Assembly (NCBI RefSeq): GCF_003597395.2
Contig: NC_133778.1
Span: 12,462,211 to 12,526,210 of the forward strand
Source of the DNA: Chelonoidis abingdonii
Lineage: Eukaryota > Chordata > Testudines > Testudinidae
Length of the DNA stretch: 64,000 nucleotides
Direction of reading: 5' to 3'
Below, one piece after another: positions 46,023 to 58,880 of the stretch; position 1 is the first letter of the stretch, and each line of letters begins with the position of its first letter. Both the position numbers and the translations under genes were made by a program. The notes under the pieces are model-generated. The model searched no databases and had not been told where the DNA came from. It was given only the letters and a program-made list of their open reading frames with translations.

Positions 46023-47641
46023 AAGCCAATTCTCATCGATCCAGCTGTGATGGAGGTCAGTTATCCATAATAGTTGAATAGAAACAACCTGAAACCCCCT
46101 CAGTGACTAAATGGAACTTCTAAAATTGGGATGTGATGCCAATGGAGAAAATTAGACTAAAGAATTACCCTTTGAACAAATATACATGCTCAGATCACCA
46201 CATACTCCCTCTGTGGCATGGTGCCAAGCACCTAATTATACGGGCTGGGGGGGATGGGGAGGAGATTGTTGAGGGTAGAGTATGCAGAAAGATGCCTATG
46301 CAGGACGTTCTCTGTAGCCATTACTGTCCCCTCTGTGACATTTCTGCATAGCTGGTAGACTGAAGAGCTATATGGTTGTGGACAGTACTTTCTGTATATT
46401 CTGAGCCTTTACATACTTGGGAGGTAATGACCCTTCATGTTCCACCTCCCTCCCACGAACACAAACTGCCAGAGTTCCTGTCAGGTGAAGAAGAAGAAGA
46501 GGATGATAGATCCAAGGCATGGCTTTGTGATTTAATTTGTTCCTTTCTGTGGCTTTTAAGACAGAAGGGGAACATAAAGATTTTCATTTCCTTTCTCTCA
46601 CAGAAAACATTTTTTGATTAAAATGACAACTCCACTAATTTGTATTCCCGGACTGACCAAGTACAACTCATGGACCACTAACCCACACTCTTAGAACCTC
46701 ATCAAATGTTATTACTTCTGTAGTATAATCTCTACCTTTTTAATACCAATGTAGACCTATGTTCTTTACTTTAAAATATACTGTAGATTGATTTGCATAA
46801 CCAAACTGCTATTTAATTATGCGTATGTATATTACTTGTGAAACTAATTAAGAGAACTTAAAATTTTCAGATTAATGAAGTTGTACACGTTCTGTCATTT
46901 ATTTCTTTTTTTAATCCCTGGAAACCAAACAAATATTTGAATAAGAGCTAGCATGAGAAGCCAGTCAGAGCAGGAGAAGGACTGAAGAACCAGCCATCTT
47001 TGTTCAGCGAAACTTTAGCTGAACACAATAGCAGTCCTAAGTAAAACATATTATATTTATTACAGACCAATCAAGATATTTGTAAATAAACACTGAGTAC
47101 AAAGGAACTAAGTTCAGTTTCTTCAGGGACTTGATGGCTGCGCTTCTTATTAAGTATGCTGCCCCTAGTGCCGGAAAGTTAAACCACAGCTTGCCATCGC
47201 TGCAGATTACAGAAAAAATGTTTGTTTGCCATCCTCCATGTAAATATGCTGCAATATTGCAGCTGAACTCAACAAACAAAATAGAATAGAAGTAAAGTAG
47301 AAATAGAACAGTAAATACTCTCAAATGTATATAATGGGAGACATTTTAAAGTTCCCCAAAATGAATGTGTATGAGAATGGATGCCAATACATACACTACA
47401 CTAGCATACAACCATTTGAGATGTTATTCTGAGTGTGTTACAAAGGGGTACTTGTATGTCAGAGTGATCATGTGGTTTCAAACTACATTTTGGACCCCTT
47501 CATCCCCTCTCAAGCATATCCCTTAGGTGACAGGCCAGACTTCCCTGCACCTCATGACAATGCAGGACAACTCCATCCTCTGAGAAATGAGAGGATTTTT
47601 CCTCTCCCTTGCCCACTTGGTGTACTACAAGCCCTTCCCAC
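46023..47641. other. Intergenic sequence, nothing recognised
   Basis: It is mostly AT-rich with a short GAAGAAGAAGA run at about 46487-46500. No gene or repeat ends were identified. Confidence 0.4.
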
Positions 47642-48526
47642 CATAGGCGGTGAGTTATATGGTCTCGAGGTGCCCGGGCTCCAGGAATGTTCAGGGCCGG
47701 GTGCCCTGCTCCAGCAATATTTGGAGCTGGGTCTCTCCCCCGGCCCTGCCTGGATTGGGCCCCGGCCCTGGCCCTGGCCCCCGCGGGTCTCCCCGCACCG
47801 CTCCGCCCCACTGCGTCCCTGCCTGGAGCGGGTCCCAACCTCCGCTTTCCACCCCTCCCCCTGTGTCCCCCCTCCGCCGTGTCCCTGCCTGCTCGCAGAT
47901 CAGCTCCCGGCAGAACTGCTGTCTGCTGCCCCAGGGTCCTAGCGCCTGCCATCTGCTAATGGCAAGGCAGGCTGCCCTTACCCTGCTCTTCTGCCCTAGC
48001 CCTGAGCCTCTCCAACACCCCAAACCCTCATCCTCAGCCCCAACCCTCATCCCCCTGCGCCCTCATCCCTCTGCACCCTAATCCTCATTCCCAGCCAGAG
48101 CCCTCATCCCCCCGCACCCTGAGCCTCTGCCCCAGCTCTGAGCCCCCCACATCATGAACCTCTCATCCTCAGCCCCAACCCTCATTCCCCTGCAGCCTGA
48201 TCCTCTGCCCCAGCGTGCACCACCTCCCCCTTCCTACACCCCTCCAGCTGAGCCTGCACCCAAACTCCGTCCCAAAGCCTGCACCCCTCACCCCATCCTG
48301 CACACCCACCCCCTGCCCTAGCCCAGAGCCTGCACCCAGCACCCAAACTCCTTCCCAAAGCCTGCACCCCTCCTGCACCCTAATCCCCAGCCCAGGACCT
48401 GCACCCCAGACCTCCTCCCTGAAACCCACCCCAGAGCCTTAGGCAGGTGGAGGTGGAGTTTGAGGGGGCAGAGTTGGGGGTGCGGTTCTGGGCACCACCA
48501 AAATTTCTACAAACTTGCCTCCCATG
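47642..48526. mobile_element. 885-bp hAT-like element with perfect 8-bp target duplication
   Basis: It begins CATAGGCGGTGAGTTATATG and ends ACAAACTTGCCTCCCATG, imperfect inverted ends. CTTCCCAC flanks both sides exactly (47634-47641 and 48527-48534). The interior is C-rich, with loose repeats of CCCTCATCC and CTGCACCC from about 48000 to 48440. The long GC-rich open frames on both strands are by-products. Confidence 0.9.
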
Positions 48527-48534
48527 CTTCCCAC

Positions 48535-49714
48535 TAAAGGGAACAATTGACTGACAGATTGGCAGCGTGAACATGGTACATGCTGAGAGGCCTGTGTGTC
48601 TGGTAGCAGCTAGGCTTACACTCCAGAGTCCCTGGTATCGCACCAAGCCTGCAGCCTTGGTCCTTCCTGACCCCCTTTCTGCAGTTCCAATCACAATACT
48701 GGAGAATCTTGCTGAGTTTTTGTTCACGCTTTGGCCCCCATCTGCAGGTTTCTCAGTGATCTGGCCAAGTGTAATCACTCAGACGGATATTTGGTCAGGT
48801 CATGTACGTCAAACGTGCTTTACTCATTTACCGGTGGAAGATTCTCTCATGAATAATTCAGAAAGGAATAATCTTGTTCATTGAATCGATTTTTTTCAAA
48901 CCCGGAATGAGCCTCGGGAGACGTGCTGACCACAGAATTAACAATTTAAAAACATATTGTGTACCATGCTGGCAAACCCTCTTCTGTCACAGTTAGAAGA
49001 AAGAAAACAGACTTTTGGATCCAAACCCACTCCCTTGGAAATTAATGGGAATTTTGACTTTAGATCCAGTGCTGCTCCCACTAATCACCTGCATGTTAGA
49101 ATTTTCTTCCCATTCATTCTCAGTCATTGAGCACATATTATTTTACTAGAGTTCAGCAAATATCAGCATTTTTTTTTCTTTAACAGCCACAGGATATTGT
49201 ATGAAATGAATATATTTATAAGTAGATAAATTACAAATTCCTTGAGAAATCTGGACACAAACAGGCTTTCTAATGGTTGCTACTGATGTTATTTTTACCC
49301 ATGTCAATAACGCTTAGTAAATGCATGAATCGGTCTGTTTTTATATTACATATGCAAGAAATTATATTTTATAGCAATACCAGACAATTCAGGGGATCCA
49401 TTCCATTACATATGTATGATGTCCCAAAAGTTCTCCTAGTTGGATTAAATAAATAGTTCTAGTTCCAATTTCAGCATTTAAGTTACACAGAAAAACACAA
49501 TTTGTTTTAAAAATTGATTTAGAATGTTGAAGCTGTCCAAAAATCTTAATGGCTGACTATTCTTTAGGCCCAATCCTTCATTTCTTGCTGTCTCAAAATG
49601 CTATGGAAGGAATGCACGGGGTGAGCCCAACATGTTGTATGCTAAAGGATTATTTCAATTCTTAGATAATTTAAATAATTTGGCTTTACGGGAAGTGACG
49701 TCTACAATAGAGCA
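48535..49714. other. Intergenic sequence, nothing recognised
   Basis: It contains a T run at about 49171-49179. A weak old-repeat signal with AAATTAATGGGAATTTTG lies near 49040. Confidence 0.4.
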
Positions 49715-50085
49715 TAGCATATGGTGTTGGGATATCTAGTTTCTATTTCCACCTCTGCCACTAGCTTGTTGTAGTATCTTGGGCAAGTCAGTTACAGCCA
49801 CATTTTCAAAAATGTCTATTCATATGTGCTCCTGTTTTTGGAAGCCCAGACTAAGACATCTACATTTTTTTTAAATTGGGCACCCCAAAATAGAGACAAC
49901 CAGAATTAATGGACACTTTTGAGAATAATATCCCTGAGCCGTAACCTCGCAGTACTTACACTTCCCTCTCTGTATAATGGAGACAGTAATGCTTCCCCAA
50001 CTTTGTAAGCACTATGAGATCTTCAAATCAAAGCATCTGATGTAAGTAAAGTATTATAAGTATTATGCTCTATAAAACCACTTCA
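49715..50085 (+). mobile_element. MIR SINE remnant interrupted by a small repeat
   Basis: CCACCTCTGCCACTAGCTTG and CTTGGGCAAGTCAGTTAC are followed after an insert by TGTATAATGGAGACAGTAAT and TAAGTAAAGTATTATAAG. Confidence 0.6.
49802..49926. repeat. 125-bp short inverted-end repeat nested in MIR
   Basis: ATTTTCAAAAATGTC at the left is answered by GACACTTTTGAGAAT at the right. MIR sequence lies on both sides. The interior matches the style of the repeat at 4138-4292. Confidence 0.6.
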
Positions 50086-50342
50086 TCTGCTCCATAACTA
50101 CACAGGATACATCTGTTTGTTATTGCTTAATTAGTGTTAATAACTAAAGTTCAAAGTTAACATGGACTCTGAAAATCAAGAAGTGATCAGTAAAGCTGGC
50201 CTTACTACTGGGAGATGACAGTGGCATGGATGGTCTGCAACCAAACTTAGTTCTGAACACTCCTAACTTTGGAGTGTAATCTTGAACCTCGAGCTGGATC
50301 CAAAATTTGCAGTTGTAGTCTATAAATCAAACCCAACCCCCT

Positions 50343-50364
50343 CCCCCCCCCCCCCCCCCCCCCC
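50343..50364. repeat. C22 homopolymer
   Basis: An uninterrupted run of 22 C is followed by GTGTGTGG. Confidence 0.97.
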
Positions 50365-50700
50365 GTGTGTGGTGTGCTCATCTGTAAATCCAGAATGTAT
50401 AGCTTTGTAACTTTACAGATTTGCAGTTCAGGCCTGTCTTTAGGTTGTTAACCATGACCACATTTCCAAGGAAATGTAATTGCTTTTCTACATTCACAAG
50501 ATATTATGCCACTACTTTGTTCATCACAATTTAGCCACCTCAATTAATCTTGTACCTACAACATCATACATTTGTTAGTAAAAATAAAATATACACCATT
50601 TTTTACTATTATGTTAAATATTTTATTACATTCCTTCTACTCCCTGTACCTATGCAAGTGTGTATCTGCTGCTGCATCACTCTAGCTCTTTCTCTCATCG

Positions 50701-50800
50701 GTAGGGTGACCAGACAGCAAATATGAAAAATCAGGACGCGGTGGGAGGTAATAGGAGCCTATATAAGAAAAAGACTCAAAAATCGGGACTGTCCTACAAA
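50701..50800. mobile_element. Truncated MITE end
   Basis: GTAGGGTGACCAGACAGCAA and TAATAGGAGCCTATATAAG with AAAATCGGGACTGTCC match a palindromic MITE known in turtles. The right half is missing. Confidence 0.55.
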
Positions 50801-50921
50801 GAGTCCAGAGTTGGATGGAATGATCCACTATATTCAGAGTCAAATTCTGCAGTACTGTACTCAGGACCAGTTGCTGGCAACCCCCCACATGTGCATACAA
50901 GCGGAGAGGGCAGAAGGCACC

Positions 50922-51664
50922 TGTGAGTGATATTGCAACCCCATACAGCATCCTGAGGACTGCTGTATTAAGTTTATGAATAATTTATTTATGACTGTGT
51001 TCTACTGCATGGGGAAGTGTTACCACAGATCCTATAGGGATTAAAAACAGTGAATAGTAATTAAAGCAAGTCATTCAACTCCAGAGAGGTACCACCCCTT
51101 GGAGTGTCTTGCATATACTGGTTCAAACTGCATTTTGCAGAGAACAAGAGACAAAGAAAGGCTTTTGGTATAAAAATCTGAGTTAAAACACCTCAGGACC
51201 TTCCTTTTCATTCAGCAAACAGGCAGGACCCTTTGGTCCTAAGGAGACCCCAACCCATGCTGGACGGTTGGAAGGGATGTTGGCTACCACACGCCCCATG
51301 TGGAAAATGGGTGATTTCTGATATGGTCAGTAAGTGTGTAGGAACTTTTATCATTTTTGTGTTCTCTGTATTTTTTGTTATCCTGAATAAATGTGCTCTG
51401 CTGAGAAAGAGCTGTGTGGTAACTTGTAACTGATGATGAACACACTGTATTTGTCCTGGGAGATAAAGCAAAGCCCAGCTGTTGGCCTTAAAACAAACTT
51501 GCTTGTTGGGGATATCACTGTGAATGGCAGAGGAGTGTGCAACCTTAAAACCACCTGGTTGGGAGTGGGACACTGGTCCCTTCCCAAAGACAGGTGATGT
51601 CTGGAGCCCTGAGACCTCACTGGACGCTCCTGGAGTGGGGAATACAGCTGCAGTTACCCTGACA
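50922..51664 (+). mobile_element. Solo LTR, same family as 36455-37197
   Basis: It runs from TGTGAGTGATATTGC to TTACCCTGACA. AATAAATGTGCTCTGC followed by GAGCTGTGTGGTAACTTG parallels the other copy, as does TCCTGGAGTG near the end. The 743-bp length is identical to the other copy as delimited here. The open frames across it carry no retroelement motifs. Confidence 0.68.
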
Positions 51665-52753
51665 CTTTTGCACATGTGGGGTAGTTGCTGTTGCAGTCTA
51701 TGTGTTCTTCTGACCATAGGAACTACTCCCCGATAGAGCCTTGTGGAGTGCACACCACCTCAAAAGGGTCGGGGAAGGACAAGGAAGAAGCTGAGGTCAG
51801 GCACAAATGTACCTTCATACTAGCATGTGAGCCTGGCCAGTAATGGAAGGGAGTATATCCAGCACCCTCTTAAGGAACAGAACAGGCATGATGACTTTGA
51901 ACCCCCACCCCTACTCAAGCTAAAAAGGATAGGTTGGCTCACAGTCCTTGTTCAGTTACAGTCTCATCCTCAACAATCATTTTGTCTATATGTAGATTGC
52001 AGGATTTAGCCATATGAGTCCCTTCTAACCTTAACTTTCCCATGACTATCTTTAAAGTAACAAGGGCCATAACTGGGACACTTATTATCTTGTCCAAACT
52101 GTCCTTTGTTGGTTAGGCATTATTTTTAAAAATCCTCATTTGCATAAGGAATCTGTACTGCAGCTGCGTTGATTTATAAATAGCATATCAGTAATTCCTC
52201 CCTCAACAACATGCCCGTAGCCACATGACGTCAATGGAAAAATTTCTGTTGATTTCAATGGTCTTTGGATCAGTCCTCAGTTGAATCTTGCTTCTTCTGT
52301 CCAGGAAGAGAACATTTACAGAGACCAAACATCATTGTAGCAATTTATTAAAGGAGGGAGTCAAGCACATTTCCAGTGCTTCTTCCCTTTTGATTTTTGT
52401 CTTCCCTGCTGTAACACTGTCTTTTTAGCATGTCTTTCCATCTTCTAGCAATATCAACATTTCCTTAAAGATGATCTGCGAAAGACTTTTTTTTAAATGA
52501 GATTTCCCCCTCCCCCTTTTTTAATATATAATGACTTTTGAATTGTTGGGTTTCTGTTTGTTTTTTTCTTTGGGGTATATTTTATTCTTAGAAAAGTCAA
52601 GTTAATGTTTTCAAAAGGACCTCTGTATGTACCGATTTCTTGAACAGTGGGACTGAGTATGATGAAAGAAAAGCAAGTGGATGTGATTCTTCTGAGTGTC
52701 AGCATGTTCAAAAGGGGATGCTGAGCATTAGCAAGAGCACCCATAATATACAA
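51665..52753. other. Intergenic sequence, nothing recognised
   Basis: It includes T-rich runs at 52486-52570. No gene or repeat ends were identified. Confidence 0.4.
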
Positions 52754-53010
52754 CATAAGAATGGCCATGGTGTGTCAGACTAATGGTTCATCTTTTGATA
52801 GTGGCTAGTGTCAGATGCTTCTGAGAAAATGAACAGAACAGAGCAATTACTGAGTGATCCAGCCCTTGTCATCCAGTCCCAGCTTCTGGCAGTCAGAGGT
52901 TTAGGGACACCTGGAGCATGGGGTTGTATCCCTGACCATCTTAGCTAATAGGTTCATCAATGGCTATCCTCCATGAATTTATCTAATTCTTTCTTTGAAA
53001 GGATTTTTAT
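52754..53010 (-). mobile_element. CR1/L3-like LINE 3' end, antisense
   Basis: ACATAAGAATGGCCATGGTG, TCTGGCAGTCAGAGGTTTAG and TTATCTAATTCTTTCTTTGA are the reverse complement of the 3' end found at about 58490-58738. Confidence 0.85.
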
Positions 53011-54712
53011 GCTAAGAACTGGCATATGGTTGAGATTGACTAATTCGGTGCCAGGTGCTGCAGTGCTGGGAATCAACAGCTGGGCCAGGACTCTGGTCAC
53101 TTAAATGACAATTAATTCCCTCCATGATGGACCTGATGGGGCCTAATTAGTGCATTATAATGGGCTGGGGGAGGACTAATGAGCACGTTGGTCCAGTAAC
53201 ACAGTAGGTAGAAGAAGGCCTAGGAAGGGAGAGCTGGGAAGAGAGAAGCAGGCTAGCAAAGCCAAAATCATAGAGGACTGCTGGATAGAGAGAGCTTTTT
53301 CCTCTCCTTGCCTCTCCAGAGAACTGAGGAGAAACTGAAAGTGGAGTAATATGGTGTGTGGATCAGTAAGTTGATGGGAAGAGAAAATGTAAATCAACAC
53401 ACTAGTGCAGTTTAACAACAGAAGGTGTCTGAATCTGTATAGATAGAGTAGATGACAGGCGCACCCTGTCGCACCAGGATACTGCCAGTACAGTAGTTTT
53501 TGTTTATCATGCAAAAAGAAACACAGAAAACAAAGGTCAGCTTTCTACAATATTTCATCCAATCTACCCAAATCAAAGGTTCATGCATATCAATTTCACC
53601 ACTTACAGTGCTGTAGTTTCTGTGAAAAAAAGAGTAAGAAAGAAATGTCAGACATTAGAAAAATGTTAGTCACACAGTCCTTTTAAAGACACTCATAGCA
53701 AACCTCAGATGTTCTCTTTCTCTTTCCCCACCCCCAACTGCTATGGAAAAAACAAGTAATGCATAAACTGCAATACACATTTTAAACTGATACTCTAACG
53801 CAAAGAAAATTTTTGTTGGCCATTCTTGCCTCTGTGAAAATGGAAATCCTGATATAACTTTATACGTGGTGACTCTATTCCTCCTCTCCTCCTTGCAGTG
53901 CCACAATAGGTCTAGGAGTAGAGTTCGTGGTGCAAGTTGGGGTCATGTGGTCGAGGGGTTCCTCAGATAGAGTTCCCAATAAAGATTTTAATCATCAAAG
54001 TGCCCATGTGCATAATACAATTTCCTTGAAAATTGCAACAGGGGCTGTGATATACTTTAGGAAAGTGGGAGAACATCCACTGAGTTGAATGGGTGAGTTC
54101 ACACCTCTGAGCTATTGTGTCGGGGTATTGCATGGGATGGGATCTCCATGAGAGACTCATCTGAGAGCATCCCATTGTGCTGAATGGGCCACTTTGCTCC
54201 CCTGTAATCCTCCTGCATTGCAAGGGATTGCGCAGAACCTCTTTCCCCTACGCTAGTCCCTGGGGCTCCCCTCCACCTTGCTGCCTCCAGATGTGCTCCT
54301 TTCAGCCCATTGGTTACCAGCTTCCTTCCACTCCATGGCCATTGCAGCTGTAGTGGGGTCATGGAGAAGCCAGGAGAATGGCAAAGGTGGCAGCTGAGTA
54401 GCCTCATTTTGCCTCCACATAGGTGTCCCCAATCATGCCCTTTCACTACCACACTTTTTCCTCCAAAACCAAGGGAAATTCACTGCCCAAAAAACTTTAC
54501 CCTGAAACCTTCTTTTTGACTGATGCCCCAGACAGACATCTTCATACTCTATCCAGCCAGGTGATAGGAGCTCTGTGTGGACAGGAAGAACAGGAAACTC
54601 TCTGGATGGGTCCTCCTTAAGACAAAAGTTATATTTAGGGGAGACTTAAAGAAAACCAGCGGGCTACATGTAGCTTAGACTCGACCACTTCACCTGCTAT
54701 GCACAAGCTGCC
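53011..54712. other. Intergenic sequence, nothing recognised
   Basis: The frames at 53176-53514 and 54099-54452 (minus) have no known motif. Confidence 0.4.
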
Positions 54713-54715
54713 TTA

Positions 54716-55000
54716 AGGCATGTCTACTCTATAGTGGCACACCTACAGCTCTGTATCTGTGCCGCTGTAGTGCCATAGTGTACATGCTTCCTACATGGCC
54801 AGAAGGGGTTTTTTCATTGATGCAGTTAATCCATCTCTCCTAGAGGCAGTAGCTAGGTCGATGGAAGAATCCTTCTTTCAACCTTGGTTTAGATCTGGAT
54901 AGGTGAGGTTGACCAAACTACAGTGCTTGGGGCATGCAATTTTTCACACCCCTGAGCAATGTAACTAGGTCAACCTAAATTTTATGTGCAGACCAGGTCC
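54716..55000. mobile_element. Harbinger-type MITE
   Basis: The ends AGGCATGTCTACTCT and TGTGCAGACCAGGTCC are imperfectly inverted, with TTA on the left and TGA on the right. The interior has GGTCGATGGAAGAATCCTTC and ACTAGGTCAACCTAAA blocks seen in turtle Harbinger MITEs. The GTCTAC ends relate it to the terminus at 3411. Confidence 0.65.
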
Positions 55001-55003
55001 TGA

Positions 55004-57334
55004 AGTTGCCTGATACTCCCATCAGAATCTTATCTGCACTCTCCCCAGCCCTAAACTGCACTGTTTGGAATGCTACCAGACAGCTGTACATCCCCACAGC
55101 TACAATAGACTATTGCGCTCTTCTGCTTGCGCAGCAGATATAACACAACACAGAACTGAGGGGTTCATGAGTCTTTTGAGTGCAGACACACCTCTCCTCA
55201 TATTCCAGCATGAGCGGTGGCAACCTCCTACAATTAATTCCGACCCCAGCCAATACAGCTATCCCTAACATAGTGAAGGGCATTTGCAATGCATAGAGAC
55301 AAATGACAGTACACAATTCTATGGAATATATCACACCCCATAACATGGTTCATTTACATAATCATTCTTCATGGCTGTCTTATTATAGGGCAGCCCTGCC
55401 TGAAACAGACCTAAAATATATCCCCAGCGACTCCTGTCAACTATACTGGGCAGAGTTGAGATTGCAGCATCGTGGGGCTGGTGTGTACCGTAACTCTATG
55501 CTGTTAAAGCTTTTGGGTAGACAATTAATTATATATAGTGATCATTAAAGAAGAATAGGAAGAGAGAACATCAGTTTTAGTATTGAAAAACAGATCAAGA
55601 GAAGAAACAATGATTTCTTGTTGTTCTTTTCAAAGGCAAATGGCATTTGAAGAGTCATGGAAAAAGGAGTCTTAAGGATATTTTGACAGCATATAATTAA
55701 CTGTAAAGGATTCAGAGGGCCATCTCAACAGATCGAAAATGCTCTAGGTAACATTTCTAATGGCTTTTTTGTATTCATGTACTGTAGATAAAATAAAATA
55801 CTATAGCAGATTATTTAAACTACTTTTTCTGTGTCCCCTCTCTCTCTGAATAGGTTCCAAGATTTTTGTTTCTTGAACTAAAATTTCTCACACAGCATAT
55901 GTTGCAAGAGGTTTTTTTAACAATTTTCCTCCTCCTGTTAGGAAAATGACAATGGTGACATCTACTGTTCAAAGAAAAAGTGCTACTTAAGTGCTAACAC
56001 CAAAGACTTATCCTTTGTACTTGTTAAGTTATTAACAATTGTATGCACTATAACAATCTGCAAACAAACATGGCATAGTAATAAACTAAATGATTTAACT
56101 AATGCTGTGATATTTTAGCCCTCGTGAATTTTAGGTGCAAACACATTTATGGAGGGTTCTACTCAGCTAATCTAATATGTTACTATAACAAAGGTACATT
56201 TAAATTGTACACATTTAGTACAGGTAAACATTTTCTTTCTCTTAGGAGACCTCTAAGGCCGCTTAAACACTAATTTCCTTCTAGATTTTAGGTTTTTTTC
56301 CTGATTAGGTTTTTAACTGCTCATTTCATCCAGTTGGTACTGAACTCTTGCTTCTCATGCCGAGAGACTTGATGTGCAGATAGGAAATATGTTTTATTTC
56401 CTGAAGCAGAAAAGGAAGAAACTGACGCAACTCACTCTACCCCCAAAAAAGATTGCAAATGAAGATTATAAATGTGTTTGTGACTCTGCTGTGGTATTAA
56501 TGACATTTAAGTGGAAATTGTGAATCCCTTATTGTGTACGTTTTCTTAACCATCTTATGGTGAGGATAAACTTAAGCAGCAGACCAAAGAGAACACAAGG
56601 AGGGAATGGCAAATAACCGTACTGGTAGAGCAAATGGGTGCATATGCATTGTAGACGTTACAGAATATGTAATATCCACAATATTGAGCATATCATTTTA
56701 GTAATTTTTTCCATTTCATTCCTCAAAGTTTCCTTCCAAATAACAACAATAACCATAAATCTGCTCATCTTCTATTTGATGATCAAAAAAATTGGCAGAG
56801 TTTGTAAGTGCTGAATACATGATTTCTGTCACTCGGTGTCCTTTTATTCTTTGCTTTCTGGGTTTGGGGTGTTTTATTTTTATTGCTAGAGGGTAGAATG
56901 CATTGTGCAAATTGTTTGGTTTATTGATAGTTAATGGCTTTTTGAGATGCCATATTGAAGCTATGAGCAATTTATTTATTAACTGGCAGTGATAGTTATT
57001 TTCATTAGTATTTCTCAGGAATTGCTTCCAAATTATACATCAAAGAAAGGCAGTTAACATGCTGAGATAGCACCGTGTGAATGGTCTTCTGTGATGAGCA
57101 GACTATTTTTCTCTTCAACCCATATCTCTATGAAAAGTTGTTGGCCTGGTTTTCCTCTCATGCACAGCTATGTAAATTGGGAGTAACTTTATTGTATCCA
57201 GACATAAAGTGATCCTTCTGGTCATTTAATCATCATGTATTTATCATGCATATTTAATATTTTAAAGAAACAATGAAGTAAGGACTAGATCGTTGATTTA
57301 ACTGATGGTTCATGCTGGAGGAAGATGGGAGTGA
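55004..57334. other. Intergenic AT-rich sequence, nothing recognised
   Basis: I saw no repeat ends, exon-like frames or RNA genes in this 2.3-kb stretch. Confidence 0.4.
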
Positions 57335-58738
57335 GCCATGCTAAAGCTCTAGAGGCGATTCTGGCAATTACAGGCCACCAAGCATAACTTCAGTACCAGG
57401 CAAATTGGTAGAAACTATAGTAAAGAACAGAATTCATACACACAGATAAACATGATTTGTTGGGGAAGAGTCAACATGGCTTTTGTAAGGGATAGTCACC
57501 ACTGTGTTAGAATTCTCTGAGGGCATCAACAAGCATGTGGATAAGGGTGATGCAGTCAATATAGTTAAGATCCAAAAGCTCTTAATGAAACTAAGTAGTC
57601 ATCAGAGAACAAGGAAGGTCTTCTTCTGATGGACCAGTAACTGGTTAAAAGAGAGGAAACAAAGGGTAGAATAAATGATCAGTTTTCACGATGGAGAGAG
57701 GTAAACCAGGGTGCTGTTCAAAATATTCAGTAATTATCTGGAAAAGGGAGCAAACAGTGAGATGGCAAAGTTTGCAGATAGTTAAGTCCAAAGCTGACTG
57801 TGAAGAGTTGTAGGGTGATCTCACAAAACCAGGTGAGTGGGCACCAAAATGGCAGATGAAATTGAATATTGGTAAAAAATAATCCCAACTACCCATATGT
57901 AATGATGGGGTCTAAATTTAGCTGTTATCACTCAAGAAAGAGATCTTGGAGTCTCATGGATAGTCCTTTAAAAACTTCTACACAATGCGCAGCAATGATC
58001 AAAAAGGCTAATAGTATGTTAGGAAAAAGAGAGAAAATATCACAACACCACTATGCAAATCTATGGGGCTCCTACCCTTGAATACAGTGTCTCGTTCTGG
58101 TCACCCCATCTCAAAAAGGATATAGTGGAACCAGAAAAAGGTACAGAAGAGGGCAACAAAGACGATCCTGGGTATGGAACAGATTTCATACAAGGAGAGA
58201 CTATAAAGATTAGGACTTTTCAGTTTAGAAAATAGATGACTGAGGGCAGATATGATAAAGGTCTAAAAAATCATGAATTGTGGTGGAAAAAGTGAATACA
58301 AAATGTTATTTACTCTTTCCCACAATATAAAAACCAGGGATCTCCTGATGAAATTAATAGGCAACCGGCTTAATACAAAGAAGACTAAATATTTCTCCAC
58401 CCAGTGCATAATTAACCTGTGGAACTCTTTGCCATGGGATGTTATAAAGACCAAAACTATAACTGGATGCAAAAAATAATTAGATACATTCATAGAGGAT
58501 AGGCCCATCAGTGGCTATTAGCCAAGATGGTTAGGGAAGCAACCTTATGCCTGGGGCAAACCTAAACTCTGACTGCCAGAAGCCAGTAGCAGAAGATAGA
58601 GGTGAATCTTTCCACAATTGCCTTGTCTGTACACTCCCCCTGAAGTGCTGGTGCTGGTCACTGCTGGAGACAAGATCCAGAGCTAGATGGACCATTGGTC
58701 TGACCCAGTATGGCTGTTCTTATGTTCTTAAAGTGGGA
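57335..58738 (+). mobile_element. CR1/L3-like LINE 3' half
   Basis: It opens in the polymerase with CTGGCAATTACAGGCCACCA (NYRPPS) and VPGKLVETIVKNRI-type sequence. It continues with SWFKERKQ-like, SVSFWSPHLKKD and CIINLWNSLPWDV blocks, and closes with GGCTATTAGCCAAGATGG and CAGTATGGCTGTTCTTATGT. Frameshifts, stops and deletions (loss of the catalytic Asp box) show it is old and dead. Confidence 0.85.
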
Positions 58739-58767
58739 GCCTCTGGAGGAATTCTAGCTGACACAGC

Positions 58768-58880
58768 ACAATTATTAATTTGTATTGCAACATAGCTTAG
58801 AGGGCCCAACACCATTGTGCCAGCCACTGTACTAACATAATAGAGACAGTCCCTGCCCCAGAGAGCTTACAGTCTCTGTG
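58768..58880. repeat. Probable old tetrapod interspersed repeat
   Basis: AACACCATTGTGCCAGCCAC and GACAGTCCCTGCCCCAGAGA with CTTACAGTCT match a repeat pattern common in amniote genomes that I cannot name with confidence. Confidence 0.45.

Noticed and set aside
47433..48081. Long proline-rich open frames on both strands
   Set aside because: They fall within a hAT-like element with a C-rich interior and a perfect target duplication, so composition explains them.
36455..51664. A single provirus bounded by the two related LTRs
   Set aside because: The LTRs are in opposite orientation, well diverged and separated by unrelated insertions with no gag or pol remnants.
51208..51753. 181-codon minus-strand open frame
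   Set aside because: It lies across the solo LTR at 50922-51664 on the opposite strand and has no recognisable motif.
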